Assembly: GCA_030248195.1 (NCBI GenBank)
Contig: JASAND010020893.1
Coordinates: 1-64,000, forward strand
Length of the DNA stretch: 64,000 nt
Reading direction: 5' to 3'
Source: Trissonchulus latispiculum
Taxonomy: Eukaryota > Nematoda > Enoplea > Enoplida > Ironidae
Positions within the stretch are counted from its first letter, which is position 1. The number at the start of each line of letters is the position of its first letter. Positions 45,101 through 55,913 of the stretch are shown piece after piece. The notes under the pieces were generated by a model. That model was not told the DNA's origin. It made no database searches and saw only the letters and a program-made list of their open reading frames with translations. The position numbers and the translations under genes were made by a program.

Positions 45101-47786
45101 GATTCACTTTTTTAAAACTTTTAACAACTTTTTCCAACCTGTTGCTTCATTTTTCCAAAACTTTTAACAACTTTATTAAACTTTTTGTAATTTTTCACAA
45201 CTTTATTCACATCTGGTCATTATTTCAGTTATTTTAAAAATTAGGTAAAAAACATCTGGGCCCGAGGTCAATTTTTTTAAGGTTTAGCAAAACATCTGGT
45301 TAACCTTTTTCAAGGTTTATTAATAATCAATAAGAATTGAAAACTAAGAAATTTCTGAACTCTTTCGAAAGTGGCTCAATTAGTTAACGGATTTTTTAGT
45401 AAGAATTAACCAGTTAATAAAAAGTTAACGGAGGTTTTAATAATAATTAACTAGTTAATTATACATGTAAATCATAGGCAAAAAACATCTGGATACCTCC
45501 GGCACCGGCACCGGGTGGTTTCCGGACCGCCATTTTATCACTACTGATGATGCTTGTTTAAGCGCAATGTACAATGAAAGACCAATAAGGTGTTGTCCCA
45601 CTACTTGAGAACTTATAGAATTTTTCATCGAATGGGGTTTTCACCAAACATTCTATCAATAACTTTAAAATCCGTGATCCCCAAGATGTGACAAGTCACG
45701 GTGGTCCTTAAAAGACCAGAAATTGGACAAAACAGAAAGTGAAAACTACGAAGAAATAATGAGGAAACCGCTTCGACTAAACGGAGGAAAAGAAAAATCG
45801 GCTGAAAAACCCACAAACCGTCATAAACCGGCACATCCTTGACACCACACTGGTAGGCTGCCAAAGCACCCGTGGAGGCATGAATCCCTGTGCCACAGGA
45901 CATGACAGATTTGGAGAGATCCTTGACTCCGGCCTTCTCAAAGAGGGACTTCAGATCAGAGGGGCTTTTCATGACACCATCGGGAGTTACCAGGGAAGTG
46001 GCTGGTACACTCTTGGCTCCTTCGATGTGACCTGATTTGCCTAAAACACAACCACTATACACCAAGAGTACGTACATAATAGATAAGAGTGTGACAGCAG
46101 GCAAGCTCTTGCTTTATCAGCTCAAATAAGGACGTAGTGCCTTAGAATGTTCGCCGGTTACGCTTGCGTGCTGAAAGTTCAGGCAGACAAACTTCAAGAG
46201 TATGAACCTCTTTAAGAAATTAATTTTGCAACTCTCTAAGTAATATTCAGAGCTATGGATTGTGACTATGTAATGTTAGACATAAGATATGTAGCGGTCG
46301 GCCAGTCAAATGCAACCTTCGTTGCAAACATGGTAAAATTTAATTTGAGGAAACGTGAAAGTTGAGAGCCGAATTTAGGCAAACAGGACAATCCACAAAG
46401 ACTCGAACCAAATGAAATGCGAAAAACTGAACCTACCAAACATGGATTTAATCCCGTCATAAAACTCAGAGGGCCGACAATCCACAAGATCGAATTCCTC
46501 CGCAGAAGTTCCCATCACGTTGCTCAGAATTTCCTCGAAAGACTTGACCAGACCCGGCTTCATATTCACCTCATAGGTACCGGGTGTCACTGGCTGAAAA
46601 AAGAAAACAAAATTCACAAATCTATGGACTCACAGTATAGATACGAAGTCAAGTTCAGAATTACTAACGCAACTACTAAACATTCGTCCCCAAAATTTAT
46701 AGAGCCACGGATCAAACATTTCCAATAGGCTGAAAGAAGAAAGACAAGTTTAAAAATGCTAATATGATTCCTGTGTGTTCTTGTCAAAACATGCTCTTAA
46801 GTTATCAAAAGCCACACGATTTTCAGCAAAAATGCTTGCTGAAAGAGACCTTGGGTTGGCCATGAGTCAGCGGGTACCCATGTTTGAGCCAGGAGAGAAG
46901 TCCGCCTTCCAGAAGCTTAATCTGCGGATGTCCGAAGACTCGAAACATCCACCAAACCCGGGCGGCGAGAGTGATCCCAGGAAAGGGGGCGTCCAGACCC
47001 TCACAGAGGACCACATTGTCATCGTTCAGAACACCCAAGAGTTTACCTACTTCTCTGAAATAAAGCAAGCAAATAAAATTAGCAAAATTTCACCAGACAC
47101 ATATGTATGCTTCATTTCAACCTTTTGGATTATAGCAAACAAGCAATTACTCTGTTCCTTTGCAAGCAGAAGAATTTAGAAATTTTTAACATTTCAGACT
47201 GAAACTTTAGTGAAACGAAACCAACACGTTTTCGAACCTGGTTTCCACGGCAAAGGTAACACCACAAAATAACAGTACTAATGCTGGGCTCAATTTCATG
47301 AAGATTTCTAGTCTCACTCTCAAGTAGGTAACTTAACTAAATTTATAACTAAAACTGGACAAACCCTCGCTCAATTCGCTCATTTTAAAATGCATCAATA
47401 TGATCCTAAAACTGAGAGTAGACCAATTATAACCATAGCACCAAAAAGTCAAATTCGAAAACTTCCTCCTACTTGACAAAAGTATCCGGTTTGGGTAGCA
47501 TATTTTTGTAGGGACTGGCCAGATCGAGACACTTGGATCCATCGAAATAGACGGATCCAGGAATGTGGTGTTGGAGGAACTCCTGACGATGGGTCTCCTC
47601 CCAGCCCACCTGGATCACTCTCGGTCGAGTCTTCCCCGGCGGCGAATCGCTCAGGAGTCGCTCTCGCAGTTCCCCGGGAGAGATCAACGCTGAATCCGGG
47701 GAAGGGTCGCCGCTCAACGGAGAGACTGGGCTAAACCAGACCCGAGGGACGACTACCTGTCTAAGACTACGCCGAAGCATCCCCAT
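38553..47786 (-). CDS. MPST: 3-mercaptopyruvate / thiosulfate sulfurtransferase, five exons
   Basis: A two-domain rhodanese-family enzyme of about 330 residues. Exons on the minus strand, all GT-AG and in phase: 47786-47473, 47054-46850, 46593-46437, 46040-45819 and 38608-38553. The N-terminus MGMLRRSLRQVVVPR looks like a mitochondrial presequence. Domain 1 includes HHIPGSVYFD and the family stretch AARVWWMFRVFGH. Domain 2 has DCRPSEFYDG, GHIEGAKSVP and the catalytic Cys loop SCGTGIHAS. The loop resembles MST (CG.GV.A) more than rhodanese (CRKGV). The last exon encodes SWNEWVSRGGPINPGRW-stop; with exon 4 it gives VYDGSWNEW, the expected family C-terminus. Family function: sulfur transfer from mercaptopyruvate or thiosulfate, hydrogen sulfide metabolism, cyanide detoxification. 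The last intron (7.2 kb) is filled by a foldback transposon, yet all coding exons are intact. Confidence 0.9.
38672..40429 (+). repeat. left arm of the foldback element
   Basis: 1.76 kb. 38672-39490 matches the outer right arm (44716-45545, reversed). 39490-40429 matches the inner right arm (41319-42688, reversed). Within the arm, 39330-39440 and 39860-39975 are themselves related (gaggcatt.gttgctat, accgtttcgacccttgcc, catcagacggctaggctac), so the arm has an internal direct repeat. Confidence 0.85.
40530..41068 (-). pseudogene. C2H2 zinc-finger protein of the foldback element, in two overlapping frames
   Basis: The first frame (41068-40853) opens MSSSKSHSC and carries one C2H2 finger (CDQCGLMFARAFKLQRHIQNVH). 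The second (40856-40530) continues with an acidic, helical segment (DEDEAEIEAYNEVRPRIRAD) and a charged tail. The two overlap by four bases (ATGA): the first frame's TGA lies within the second frame's ATGATAG, next to an A5 run. The layout finger + FWDKL + charged helices resembles a C2H2 protein type I have seen in other invertebrate genomes (from memory, not searched). A one-base change in the A run would join the frames, so this is either a recent frameshift, a base-calling error or a programmed slip. It lies in the unique centre of the palindrome, so it is probably carried by the element. Confidence 0.6.
41527..41852 (+). repeat. ~325-bp all-purine (GA-rich) tract inserted in the right arm
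   Basis: Almost pure A/G. In the left arm the corresponding place reads continuously (gtggaa and ttccacctgctcatcc), so the tract splits 'ggatgagca' from 'ggtggaat'. It is not coding; the Lys/Arg/Glu/Gly frame is compositional. Confidence 0.9.
42122..42163 (+). repeat. poly-G run of about 42 bp
   Basis: An A13 run, then about 42 G, stands between 'gtagcctagcc' and 'tctgatgagagcct'. The left arm has only one or two bases here (ctcatcagacggctaggctac). It is either an expansion or an assembly error. Confidence 0.9.
42689..43492. mobile_element. 804-bp element with ~175-bp terminal inverted repeats
   Basis: CAAGAAATAAAAATGCTCCT at the left and GGAGTATTTTTATTTCTTG at the right are inverted repeats that continue for about 175 bp ('gagaggactagtctt', 'ttgtgagcgaattaatatgg', 'gttcggcgaagct') with few differences. 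The core (42880-43300) is AT-rich with no gene. Confidence 0.8.
43572..44060 (+). repeat. 145-bp tandem repeat, about 3.4 copies, with TGACCASTGGTCA palindromes
   Basis: 'agcgtartcgatttac' starts units at 43572, 43716 and 43861, with a diverged fourth start near 44015. Each full unit contains 'tgaccactggtca' or 'tgaccagtggtca' two times, about 40 bp apart, plus 'acgccgaaaaacgc'. The 13-bp palindromes look like protein-binding sites. Confidence 0.85.
44686..44719. repeat. perfect 15-bp-arm palindrome at the insertion edge
   Basis: ATTATGTAGGGGCGC, a four-base spacer (tatc), then GCGCCCCTACATAAT. It sits at the right border of the 2.0-kb insertion and may be the element end. Confidence 0.9.
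44716..45545 (-). repeat. outer right arm of the foldback element
   Basis: Reverse complement of 38672-39490, ending in ACCGCCATTTTATCACTACT. Divergence from the left arm is small (scattered substitutions and short indels), so the palindrome is young or kept similar by gene conversion. Confidence 0.85.
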
Positions 47787-49373
47787 CGTTCAAGACATTT
47801 CAGATGATCTACTGCATAAATCCAGAATTATATACTGAAATCTAATCATATACAAATAATCACATTAATGATAAACTTAGGTAGACGTGTAACTGCTAGT
47901 GCTATTCACGGGCCCAGCCTAAGTCTACAGTAGGCCGACGGGCAGACCGGCAGGGCAAGAACCAAGGACGGGCCATAAAATACACTCTACCAAGAAACTA
48001 GGTACTAAACATCTTCAAAAGTTTCACATTTTTCATAACTTAGCGCCGATTTTGTTGACTGCACGGCGAAGACAGCACAGGATGTATCTAGGTATTCCGG
48101 CGGCAGCTGTATATACATCTAAAGTCTGATCAAGAAATCTTGGAACCGAACTGTGAGCGCCTGTCCTGAATTAATCGTTGAAGGTAGCCTATATAAAGCA
48201 TATATTTTTAGAATCCTTACGAGGATGAGTAGAGTATATGCTAAGCCCATAATATCCGGTCTGTATCCGGTTACCGGATACTAAATCGATAAAAAAGCTT
48301 CTGATTCAGTACGAAAATGATAATTAATCCATACTCTAGCATGTTGGTCCTTGGCCCAAACATTTCCGAAAATCCGGTCCATGTTAGGTAACCGGTTATT
48401 GTCCAAACCAGACGAAATTTTGTATACAGACTAATAAGCATAGGATAATGTGGGGGGAATGGGGGGGGGGGTGAAGACCCTCCCCGAGACCGACAAAAAA
48501 CGGGTAAACCCCCTTCAGCGAAAAGGAAAAAAAGGACAGACTCTCTCGTCCAGACAGGCGAAAAGGGTTAGAAACCCTCAGCGATTTTTACCAAAAATTG
48601 GTATTTTTTAGCAAATCTTAGCGAATTTTTTCAAAAAATTTGTAAAATCGCTAAAAATTGTCATTTTTACTATTTTTTTCAAAAATGTTAAAAAGTCGCA
48701 ACTTTTGCTAATTTCGGGGTAGACTTCCCCAGAAGCAGAACCCGTGTTAATGTATGCTAATAAGACCGGAGTTAAAAAATCCAATCAGCGAAGACGAATA
48801 CGACCAAACCATCTTGTTCAAGCCTCAGCTAGCAGATCAAAAAGCCAGCTTAGTGATAAATTCGCCAACAATCTACGAAAACTAGAAATAATCCTTACGC
48901 AATCCGAACACACCTAACTAAAAGCTAAAACACCGGTTTATTATAGACACATCTGCAATTGTTCACTCAACAAAATCATACCGGATAAAAACGGACTATT
49001 GCCCTTAATAATAAACATTGAAATCACAGTACACAGAAAAATTATGTGCATAATTGGCAAAAAGCTCAAGTGAAATCGGAACAGAAACAGTGCAAAAGAT
49101 CGTACAATAGATAGGCGCAAGCCAGTCACGAATTGTAAATGAACAGATATGCAAACTGCAGTCCTCAAAATGGAACAGAAAACATCAAAAATATTTTGCA
49201 GGCAGCAAATATGTATGTCAGTGAAGGAACAACCTCACAAAAAGTAAAAATAAAGTTCGTGCACAATGATGCTAGTGCAGCTAAATTACATATAAAAACA
49301 ATATATTCAATAAATAGTAAATTCTATCATCATAGATTATATAAAACGTAGCAGTAATTTGGCACGATTGTAT
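47787..49373. other. region between the sulfurtransferase gene and the 280-bp palindrome
   Basis: Upstream side of the sulfurtransferase gene, so its promoter should lie in the first few hundred bases. I see no clear TATA or initiator arrangement. 48240-48420 has 'tatccggttaccggata' words; a G10 run lies near 48462. The short frames at 48941-49351 are unsupported. Confidence 0.45.
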
Positions 49374-50008
49374 GTATTACCAAGAGTTTATAATAGGAAG
49401 AGTGGGACACTCAGCCCTTCCTAATGTTTTAAGCTTGCAATATGCTCGAAACATTAAGGCCAAAATCTCGGGGGGGGGGGCTTCTTAGCGTGTAGACATT
49501 TTTCAAAAACGGGCGTTTTCGGTAAATTAAATACTATAACTTGAGCTAGGAAAGCCGTACAGCGATAATTTTTATATCATTATGTTGCGTAGAATGTGAT
49601 CGTTTTAATGATATAAAAATTATATAGTTCGATTCTGGCTATCTCTTACAAATCTGGCAACAACGTAACACATTTTGAAGAAATGATGAAATTCCTAAAA
49701 TTTCCGTGGAAAGGATGTTTTATTGCCGAATTTGTAAGAGATAGCCAGAATCGAACTATATAATTTTTATATCATTAAAACGATCACATTCTACGCAACA
49801 TAATGATATAAAAATTATCGCTGTACGGCTTTCCTAGCTCAAGTTATAGTATTTAATTTACCGAAAACGCCCGTTTTTGAAAAATGTCTACACGCTAAGA
49901 AGCCCCCCCCCCGAGATTTTGGCCTTAATGTTTCGAGCATATTGCAAGCTTAAAACATTAGGAAGGGCTGAGTGTCCTACTCTTCCTATTATAAACTCTT
50001 GGTATTAC
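49374..50008. repeat. 280-bp-arm near-perfect palindrome
   Basis: 49374-49653 is repeated in reverse complement at 49729-50008 with only a few differences, around a 75-bp unrelated spacer. The arms start 'taccaagagtttataatagg' and include a G10/C10 run and 'gatataaaaattat'. No gene lies in the arms. A transcript through it would form a ~280-bp double-stranded stem. It may be a miniature foldback element; no target duplication is clear. Confidence 0.9.
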
Positions 50009-50935
50009 TGAAAGAAATGCAATTAACCATATCAGCTGGCTATATGCTATAATACGGTTTATATGCAAGAGAGATGCGTTTTAACAATTAATACACTGTC
50101 ACACACTACGAGCGAGATACTAAGTAACATATCGCGGAAACCATAGAAAACAATGTTGTAAGGCCGCAGCAAAGAATTAGTAAATACAGCATGAAAGCAG
50201 CAATAAAATTTGATACATTTTTGGCAACTTAATTTCTGCAGTATATGCCTTAGCAAAAACAATGTAAAAACGAAAACATAAGGCAAAGAGTACAATGTTC
50301 AAAAGTCACTTAAATTTAATCACAAAAGTATCATCTTCAACACATAAAACATAATGATAAAGCAATAACAGTTAGACATTAGTTCACAGTATAACTCAAA
50401 TATCACAACAATTTCTGAGCAAAAGGAATCAGAACAAAGTATGAAAAGAGCAAGAAATTTTATCTAATAAAACTACCCACATAGTGCATGCTGGCATTTT
50501 TAGTGGGGGGGGCCCACTTTTCGAAAGCCCCCCCCCCACTTTTCGGCAAGCCCCCCCCAACTTTTGGGGGGGGCCCACTTTTTGCAGCCCCCCCACTTTC
50601 GGCAAGCCCGCCCCCCACTTTTTGGGGGTCGCCCAAAAGTGTCGAAAAATTAAGTTTTTGAGGTCAAATTTTCAAAAATTTTCTGAATTTTTAACTAATT
50701 TGTGGACTTATAAGTTAAGCTTAAAAACAGCGATTGTTTGTGTTTTTACCTAAAAAATGCTAAATTTTCGCTAAAAATTTTGGTATTTTATACCTTGGAC
50801 TCGCCCCCGCCCCCACTTCCCCCACCCCTCCCCCCCCCCCCACTTTCAAAACCCAAAAAATGCCAGGTATGCATAGTGAGTCAGACAGGAAAGACAAATA
50901 AGACACTTCATAAAATAAGACAGGAATGGATTGGT
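50009..50935. other. intergenic, with C- and G-run repeats
   Basis: 50500-50640 is a small array of 'ccccccccacttttcgg' and 'ggggggggcccacttttt' units in both orientations, probably a short inverted element. More C runs lie at 50803-50852. The TECPR1 stop codon is at 50936-50938. Confidence 0.55.
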
Positions 50936-53900
50936 TTATACCATAATCGGTTTGAGCGGATCAGTAAGCCGAAGAATTGAGCTAGATCGAAGGTTGCTGG
51001 CCGAAACATGTCTCAGATCTTGCAGTGTGCTCAGATCCCATCGAGAGCCCCAGGGACAGCCCAGGGACAAATTTCGCCCGGTCCGACGTCCAACCAAACC
51101 TCCCCCACTACCGGAAACGGCACCGGCACCGGAAAACCCGGAACCGGTTTCCGAAATGGCCGGATCCAAAATCGCCCACAGCTGATCATCCCAGCTGACC
51201 GAAATCTGCCGGACCCCAGAACAGACCGGATGCCAGCTGTCACCCTCCGGATTAGTCCGACAAACACCTGTCCTGAAGTAGAGTTCACCACCAGAAGAAG
51301 TAGTAGTAGTAGTAGTAGACGACTTATCCGTAGCAGGGGGCGATTCTAGAGCCCAAACAGAGCTCTGACCACAACAGACTTGGGAAAATCGAACCGATTT
51401 GCTGGGAGCGGGAACGGAGCGCCAAGAGCAATGAAGAATGTCGGAGGGATTGCCACAGTATCGAACCAACAGGGATCCACTCTCAGTCACAGCCCAGATC
51501 ACAAAGCCCGGGCCGGTCGCAATCCAAACCACCGGGGCCAGACAGGGCACATGGAACCAGCCAGTGCCCGAAGGGCATTGGCCCGAAACATCCAGTCGAC
51601 AAAGGATATCACCCGACTGAGTAACAGCCCAGACCAGTACAGAATCGGTCGTTGGCAGTTTGCCAGGATTATCGGACAAGGAAGGGACATCCGAAAGTCT
51701 AAGCGGAGGATCACGTTGAATAGAGAGACATCGGAGACGCGGGGCGTCCACTGGGAGCCAATGTCCGGGCGCAGACACAGCACAGGGTCGATACCAGCGA
51801 CGTCGACGTACGTTTGATGCACGCCGACGAGCCTGCGGGGAAAAGACGCCGCCCTGTAGGGATCTGGCATACTGCCAACCCTCTGGGTCAAAGCTCTGCG
51901 GATTCAGGTCAATTCGCCAGTCAGCAGTCAACCATCGACAGGCCGACCCGGGCAATCGAATCGAGTCCCGGGGCAGCGGTATCGTGCCCGTTTCATCTGA
52001 CCAGGGATGAAAATAGCCCCCCAGCAGGGTGCCAAAATCGACATAACCCCTCAGGGCTGACCAGCGCTGATTTTCCCAAGTGACCAGATGCAGGACATCT
52101 TCCTGGGTGCCGGCCGGCGGAATAGACTGACTGACCGCTGAGTGGACACTGGCCAAATGGGTGAGTCGCCAGCAACGTCCATCACAACCAATAGCCCACA
52201 GAATGAGGGAAGAAGAAGAAGAAGATCCTTCAAAGGGAAATTGGGCAAGACCGACCTCAACCATGGCCATATGACCGGGCAGGCGGTGCCAACAGACTTC
52301 GCCCAGCGACGTTCCATCGTCAGGAATAGGAGCAATAAAGACAGAACCGTTTAGGGAAACCAGGGTCGCCAGACCCGCTAGCGATGTAGGGGCGCGTCGT
52401 CGTGGTTGTTGCAAAGGCGTCAGGCGTCCATCAAATGCCTTTTCCGGGCCAGTGGAGGAAAAGTGGGACCCTGTCCAACCAATGGTCTCATTAAGGGCCA
52501 GCGTTAGGCACTCAGTCCAGGCATCTCGTTCGGGCTCAGAGGTGAACATCAGACGCAGAACGGCGGGGTAGGCAGGGTCAGAAACGTCGGCATTTGAGGA
52601 GGCAGTGGTGGTGGAAGATTGGTAGAGAAATAGGAGGAAACGACCACGTTCCTGATCCGGCTGGAGACAGACCAGATTTTGCATCAGGACAACCACAAAC
52701 TGAGGGCGCTAAAAACAAAAACAAACATAGACAAAATTGTGAATGAGTATAAATAAATCTGGACAGCTAAATTAGTTCTACAGTCGGGCCCCCCACCGTT
52801 TTAGCTTAAAATACCCATATACTTTTTAGTTACAATCCACGGTTTTTTTTGTGTTTTTTACTGTGTTTTCGCACACTTTTTCTTAGAAAAACACACTTTT
52901 TCTTAGAAAAACACACTTAAAAACACACCGAAATTTTGAGATTCAGAAGCAAAATTTTACTAATTTCTTTACAAGTTTTGAACTACAGAAGACCGTTTCC
53001 TGAAAAAATTTTGCGCCTGCGGCGCGCTTGTCTTTTCATTCATTTTTTCAAAGCTTTGGCGTCCTACCTCTGTGCTTGTGTCCTTTTTCTTTTGTAATCC
53101 TCTAGTATAAGTATAAGTATATATAGTATATATACGTAGATACTTATTATTACGTATATTAGTTTACCACATTATTTACTTTAAGCTGCATTAAATCTCT
53201 AGCACCGTTTCAAAAGAATGGTTTACAAAATCAAAAGGTTCAACTGTTTCCATTGTGGTGTTTTACCGATTTTTAAAAAATTTTCAGCTTCTGGGGGGCT
53301 CCGCCCCCAGACCCCCCGTTGCAAATACGCTTTTCTTCCTTTTCTTTCGATGATATTGCGCTCATTTCGTCCAAATCGACCATACACGTCAGTACGTATC
53401 TATTGACTTTTATCGCTAGAACGACAAAAACCAACTAGGAATAGGCTATATGTAGTAAAAATAGTCGTAAACGCATTTAAAACGCGAAAAATCAATTTTT
53501 AGAAAAAACACACATTTTCTTAGAAAAACACACTTTTTCTTAGAAAAACACACTGAAAAGCACGGGTCCGAATTTGAAAAAAAACCCTGTTACAATCCCT
53601 CCGATATTGTGAGAAAAGTTTGTGCTAAATAAGCCACAAACGCAAAGTTCTAACAAAACATCCTCCCAGTCACATAAATTTCAAAAAATTGTCCTGGAAA
53701 TACAACATATTATTATGACACTTGAAAAAGTCAGTAACGGGTTGGAAAAGCGAAATGAGCAAATGTGAAACAAATAGGTACATTGTACGTACTAAAAAAA
53801 TTCTGAATTCGTTAAAAAACTCTTACACAATCCTCTTACACAACACTGTATTTGTCTGTCAGTACCTACCTTTCGCCTAAGATAGGTGACAGCCAATTTC

Positions 53901-55913
53901 CCACTGGCGCTACAGCTGTGACTGGAGGACACGGTTTGTCCAACTGTGGTAAGATCTAGCTGGGCCCGAGTCCACTTCTGCCCAGTCCAATAGGATGCGG
54001 TCCCGGCCCGAAGCCAGGTTGGACCCACCACAGAACCACCCCTACTGCTAGATTCTCCAGTTATCCGATAATCCTGATACTGAGTCCGATCGCAAATCCT
54101 CCACTGCGCCCGACAATTTCGCAGGGATTTCAGAATGCGCTGTCGCCAGCTAGCTTCCAGCAGCCAGTACGGGGCAACTTCTTCTTCAACTGAAATGGAA
54201 AGTTTCAAAAGCTTTTTAGCTTGAAAAGGGGTTGTACCGCCAATTCTGGTACCTACGTTTCGCAGTCATGAAACTGATTCTGCAATTCAACACACTTTAC
54301 CTACATACAACTTCTCCGCAAAAAAAGCTGAAAAAAGAAAATTCAGTGCACGACAATCTACGTTTATATAATAATATTATTAATATTTATATAATAATAA
54401 TATTAGCTGGCACAGATAAGCATCCTCAAAAAAAACTACGTATTCTGCTTCTCCATTCATTTCAGAAAATAAAAAAACTCCGTCTAAATAATATACCTTT
54501 GGCATCCGAATGGAACCAAGTGGGTGGCAAATCCTTCTGCCCGTTGGGCGCCAAAATCTGCCCTGCCGACACGGATACCCATCGATGACTGGGCTGGTCT
54601 GTGGTAAAATCCCGGCGCCAAGACGGAAGCAGAGTATCAAGACACTCCACATCCTCTTCCAGATGATCATCTTCCGTAAAATCCGTCGCCGTCGAAGTCG
54701 TATCCGTCGTGTCCGGACTGGACAGGCTGGTATCATCCGGATTTCCGGGATTTTCCGACGAAGCACCAGTAATCCGGTCCTGAAGTAGGACATCCTCTGA
54801 GGGGGAGATCAGTTCACCGGACTCTTCCAAACCCAGCACCGTTCCCACAGATTCTTCCACACCAATTTCCTCCCCTTGCTCCACGGGTCCTTCTTCATCA
54901 CTAGACCGTCTCAGCAGTTGGCTGTACCGTAGACCGGCCGGTTGGCCAGCCGGTTGCTTGTCCGTTGACTCTTTCGAGTGTTGCTGCTGCTGTTGGAGCA
55001 GGGTTGCTCTCTTTTCTCGCAGCAGAACCACTCGTTCTTTGACCACCTGGGATGCCCGCCGGCCAATTGTTTTCAGGGTTTTCCGGGACAGGCTGCCCAA
55101 AGAGTGAGCCAAACCAGCACCGGAAAATTTCGTTCCCGAAACACGGTGGCTATTCGGCTGCCCCCCATCCACGAAATCCGGCAAATCCGAGTCCCCGTTT
55201 TCTTCTTCCTCCTCGGCTGATTGGATTTCCGATACCACAGGGATCCAAGAATGCCCGCCCAGTTCCTTGGTGGAAACGTCAGAACGGAAATACAGCAGGC
55301 CATCCTGCAGTCCGATGGCAAAAACCTGAAATGAGAGACGAGACATCTCAACACTTTACACTGTACGTACCAAGATACAGAAGTATATACTGTCGACGAT
55401 TCTAACTTCTTTGCCTACTGCTACAGTGCTCAAACCAGTAAATCTTCCCGATAAACATTTTTAAATACCAGTAATAATAAAGAACCTATTCTAAATCGAA
55501 GACCACAACCGCCATAAAAAAGCTCTGCACTTGTCCTCGCTTGCAATGCAACCCATTGTTTCAACCAGTAAGTCAATCATAAGGAAATTGTGCACAAAAA
55601 ACATCTGCCCTACAGTCACTGAGGCAAAGCCTTTCCAAAATGCTTCTTCACGTACAAAATATGTACTTGATCTTGATGTCACAAAAGTGCTAGCTAGTAA
55701 GTCAATGTTACGTACACTCCAAATATAGGTACTAGAACAAAATGACTGAACCTGATCATGCCAGGTGACCGTGATGCCACTGATGTTGCAGGAAGACATC
55801 TCAGTCCAGGCCCGAGCGCCGGTCGAAAGCGCCTCCACCGTCCCAGTGTCGTGGCTCCCTTTCTTGGACAGCTGTTTTCCTGTCTCCTCACGGCCTTGAT
55901 GTTGAAACCAAAG
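50936..55913 (-). CDS. TECPR1: TECPR1 (tectonin beta-propeller repeat-containing protein 1), C-terminal exons
   Basis: Four exons on the minus strand, GT-AG and in phase: 55913-55752, 55325-54497, 54189-53870 and 52708-50936, about 1,027 residues in total. In order they show a tectonin-type repeat (ITVTWHDQ joined to VFAIGLQDGLLYFR), a long low-complexity Gln/Ser/acidic linker, another repeat-like segment (SHRWVSVSAGQILAP), a PH domain (PYWLLEASWRQRIL ... LVCLQPDQ ... SEPERDAWTECL), tectonin repeats (VLVWAVTQSGDILCR, FVIWAVTESGSLLVR) and a dysferlin-type segment (WQYARSLQGG, RRRRWYRPC). This order matches TECPR1, which acts in autophagosome-lysosome fusion (ATG5-ATG12 binding) and in ATG16L1-independent LC3 lipidation on damaged lysosomes. 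The human protein is about 1,165 residues, so the N-terminal exons are missing; none was found before the satellite at 57.2 kb. Confidence 0.9.
52839..53588. mobile_element. 750-bp element with a 10-bp target duplication in a TECPR1 intron
   Basis: An exact 10-bp direct repeat GTTACAATCC flanks it (52829-52838 and 53589-53598). The ends ACGGTTTTTTTT and AAAAAAAACCCT are near-inverted. Subterminal arrays of 'cacactttttcttagaaaaa' occur at both sides in the same orientation, but the unit is itself nearly palindromic. The core includes 'ggggggctccgcccccagac'. A 9-10 bp duplication fits Mutator-like elements. There is no gene inside. Confidence 0.7.

Larger units (their letters stand above)
38672..45545. 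mobile_element. giant foldback (long inverted repeat) element in the last sulfurtransferase intron
   Basis: The left end AGTAGTGATAAAATGGCGGT is repeated in reverse at the right end (ACCGCCATTTTATCACTACT). The left arm is 38672-40429. The right arm is 41319-45545, interrupted by a 2.0-kb insertion (42689-44715), a ~340-bp purine tract and a poly-G insert. Both arms share GCCGGTGCCGG blocks, 'agttttataaagtt' tracts and 'gcatt(a/g)gttgctat' blocks. The unique centre (40430-41318) encodes a C2H2 zinc-finger protein. No clear target duplication: the flanks read ctgatggt and gatgatgc. It is of the Foldback/long-TIR type; the superfamily is not determined. The unit is large enough to form long double-stranded RNA if it is transcribed as part of the intron. 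Confidence 0.85.

Noticed and set aside
46775..47179. 134-residue plus-strand frame
   Set aside because: Antisense to sulfurtransferase exon 2; the minus-strand reading has clear family motifs.
50936..52354. Several plus-strand frames of 60-145 residues
   Set aside because: They are antisense shadows of the GC-rich last TECPR1 exon.
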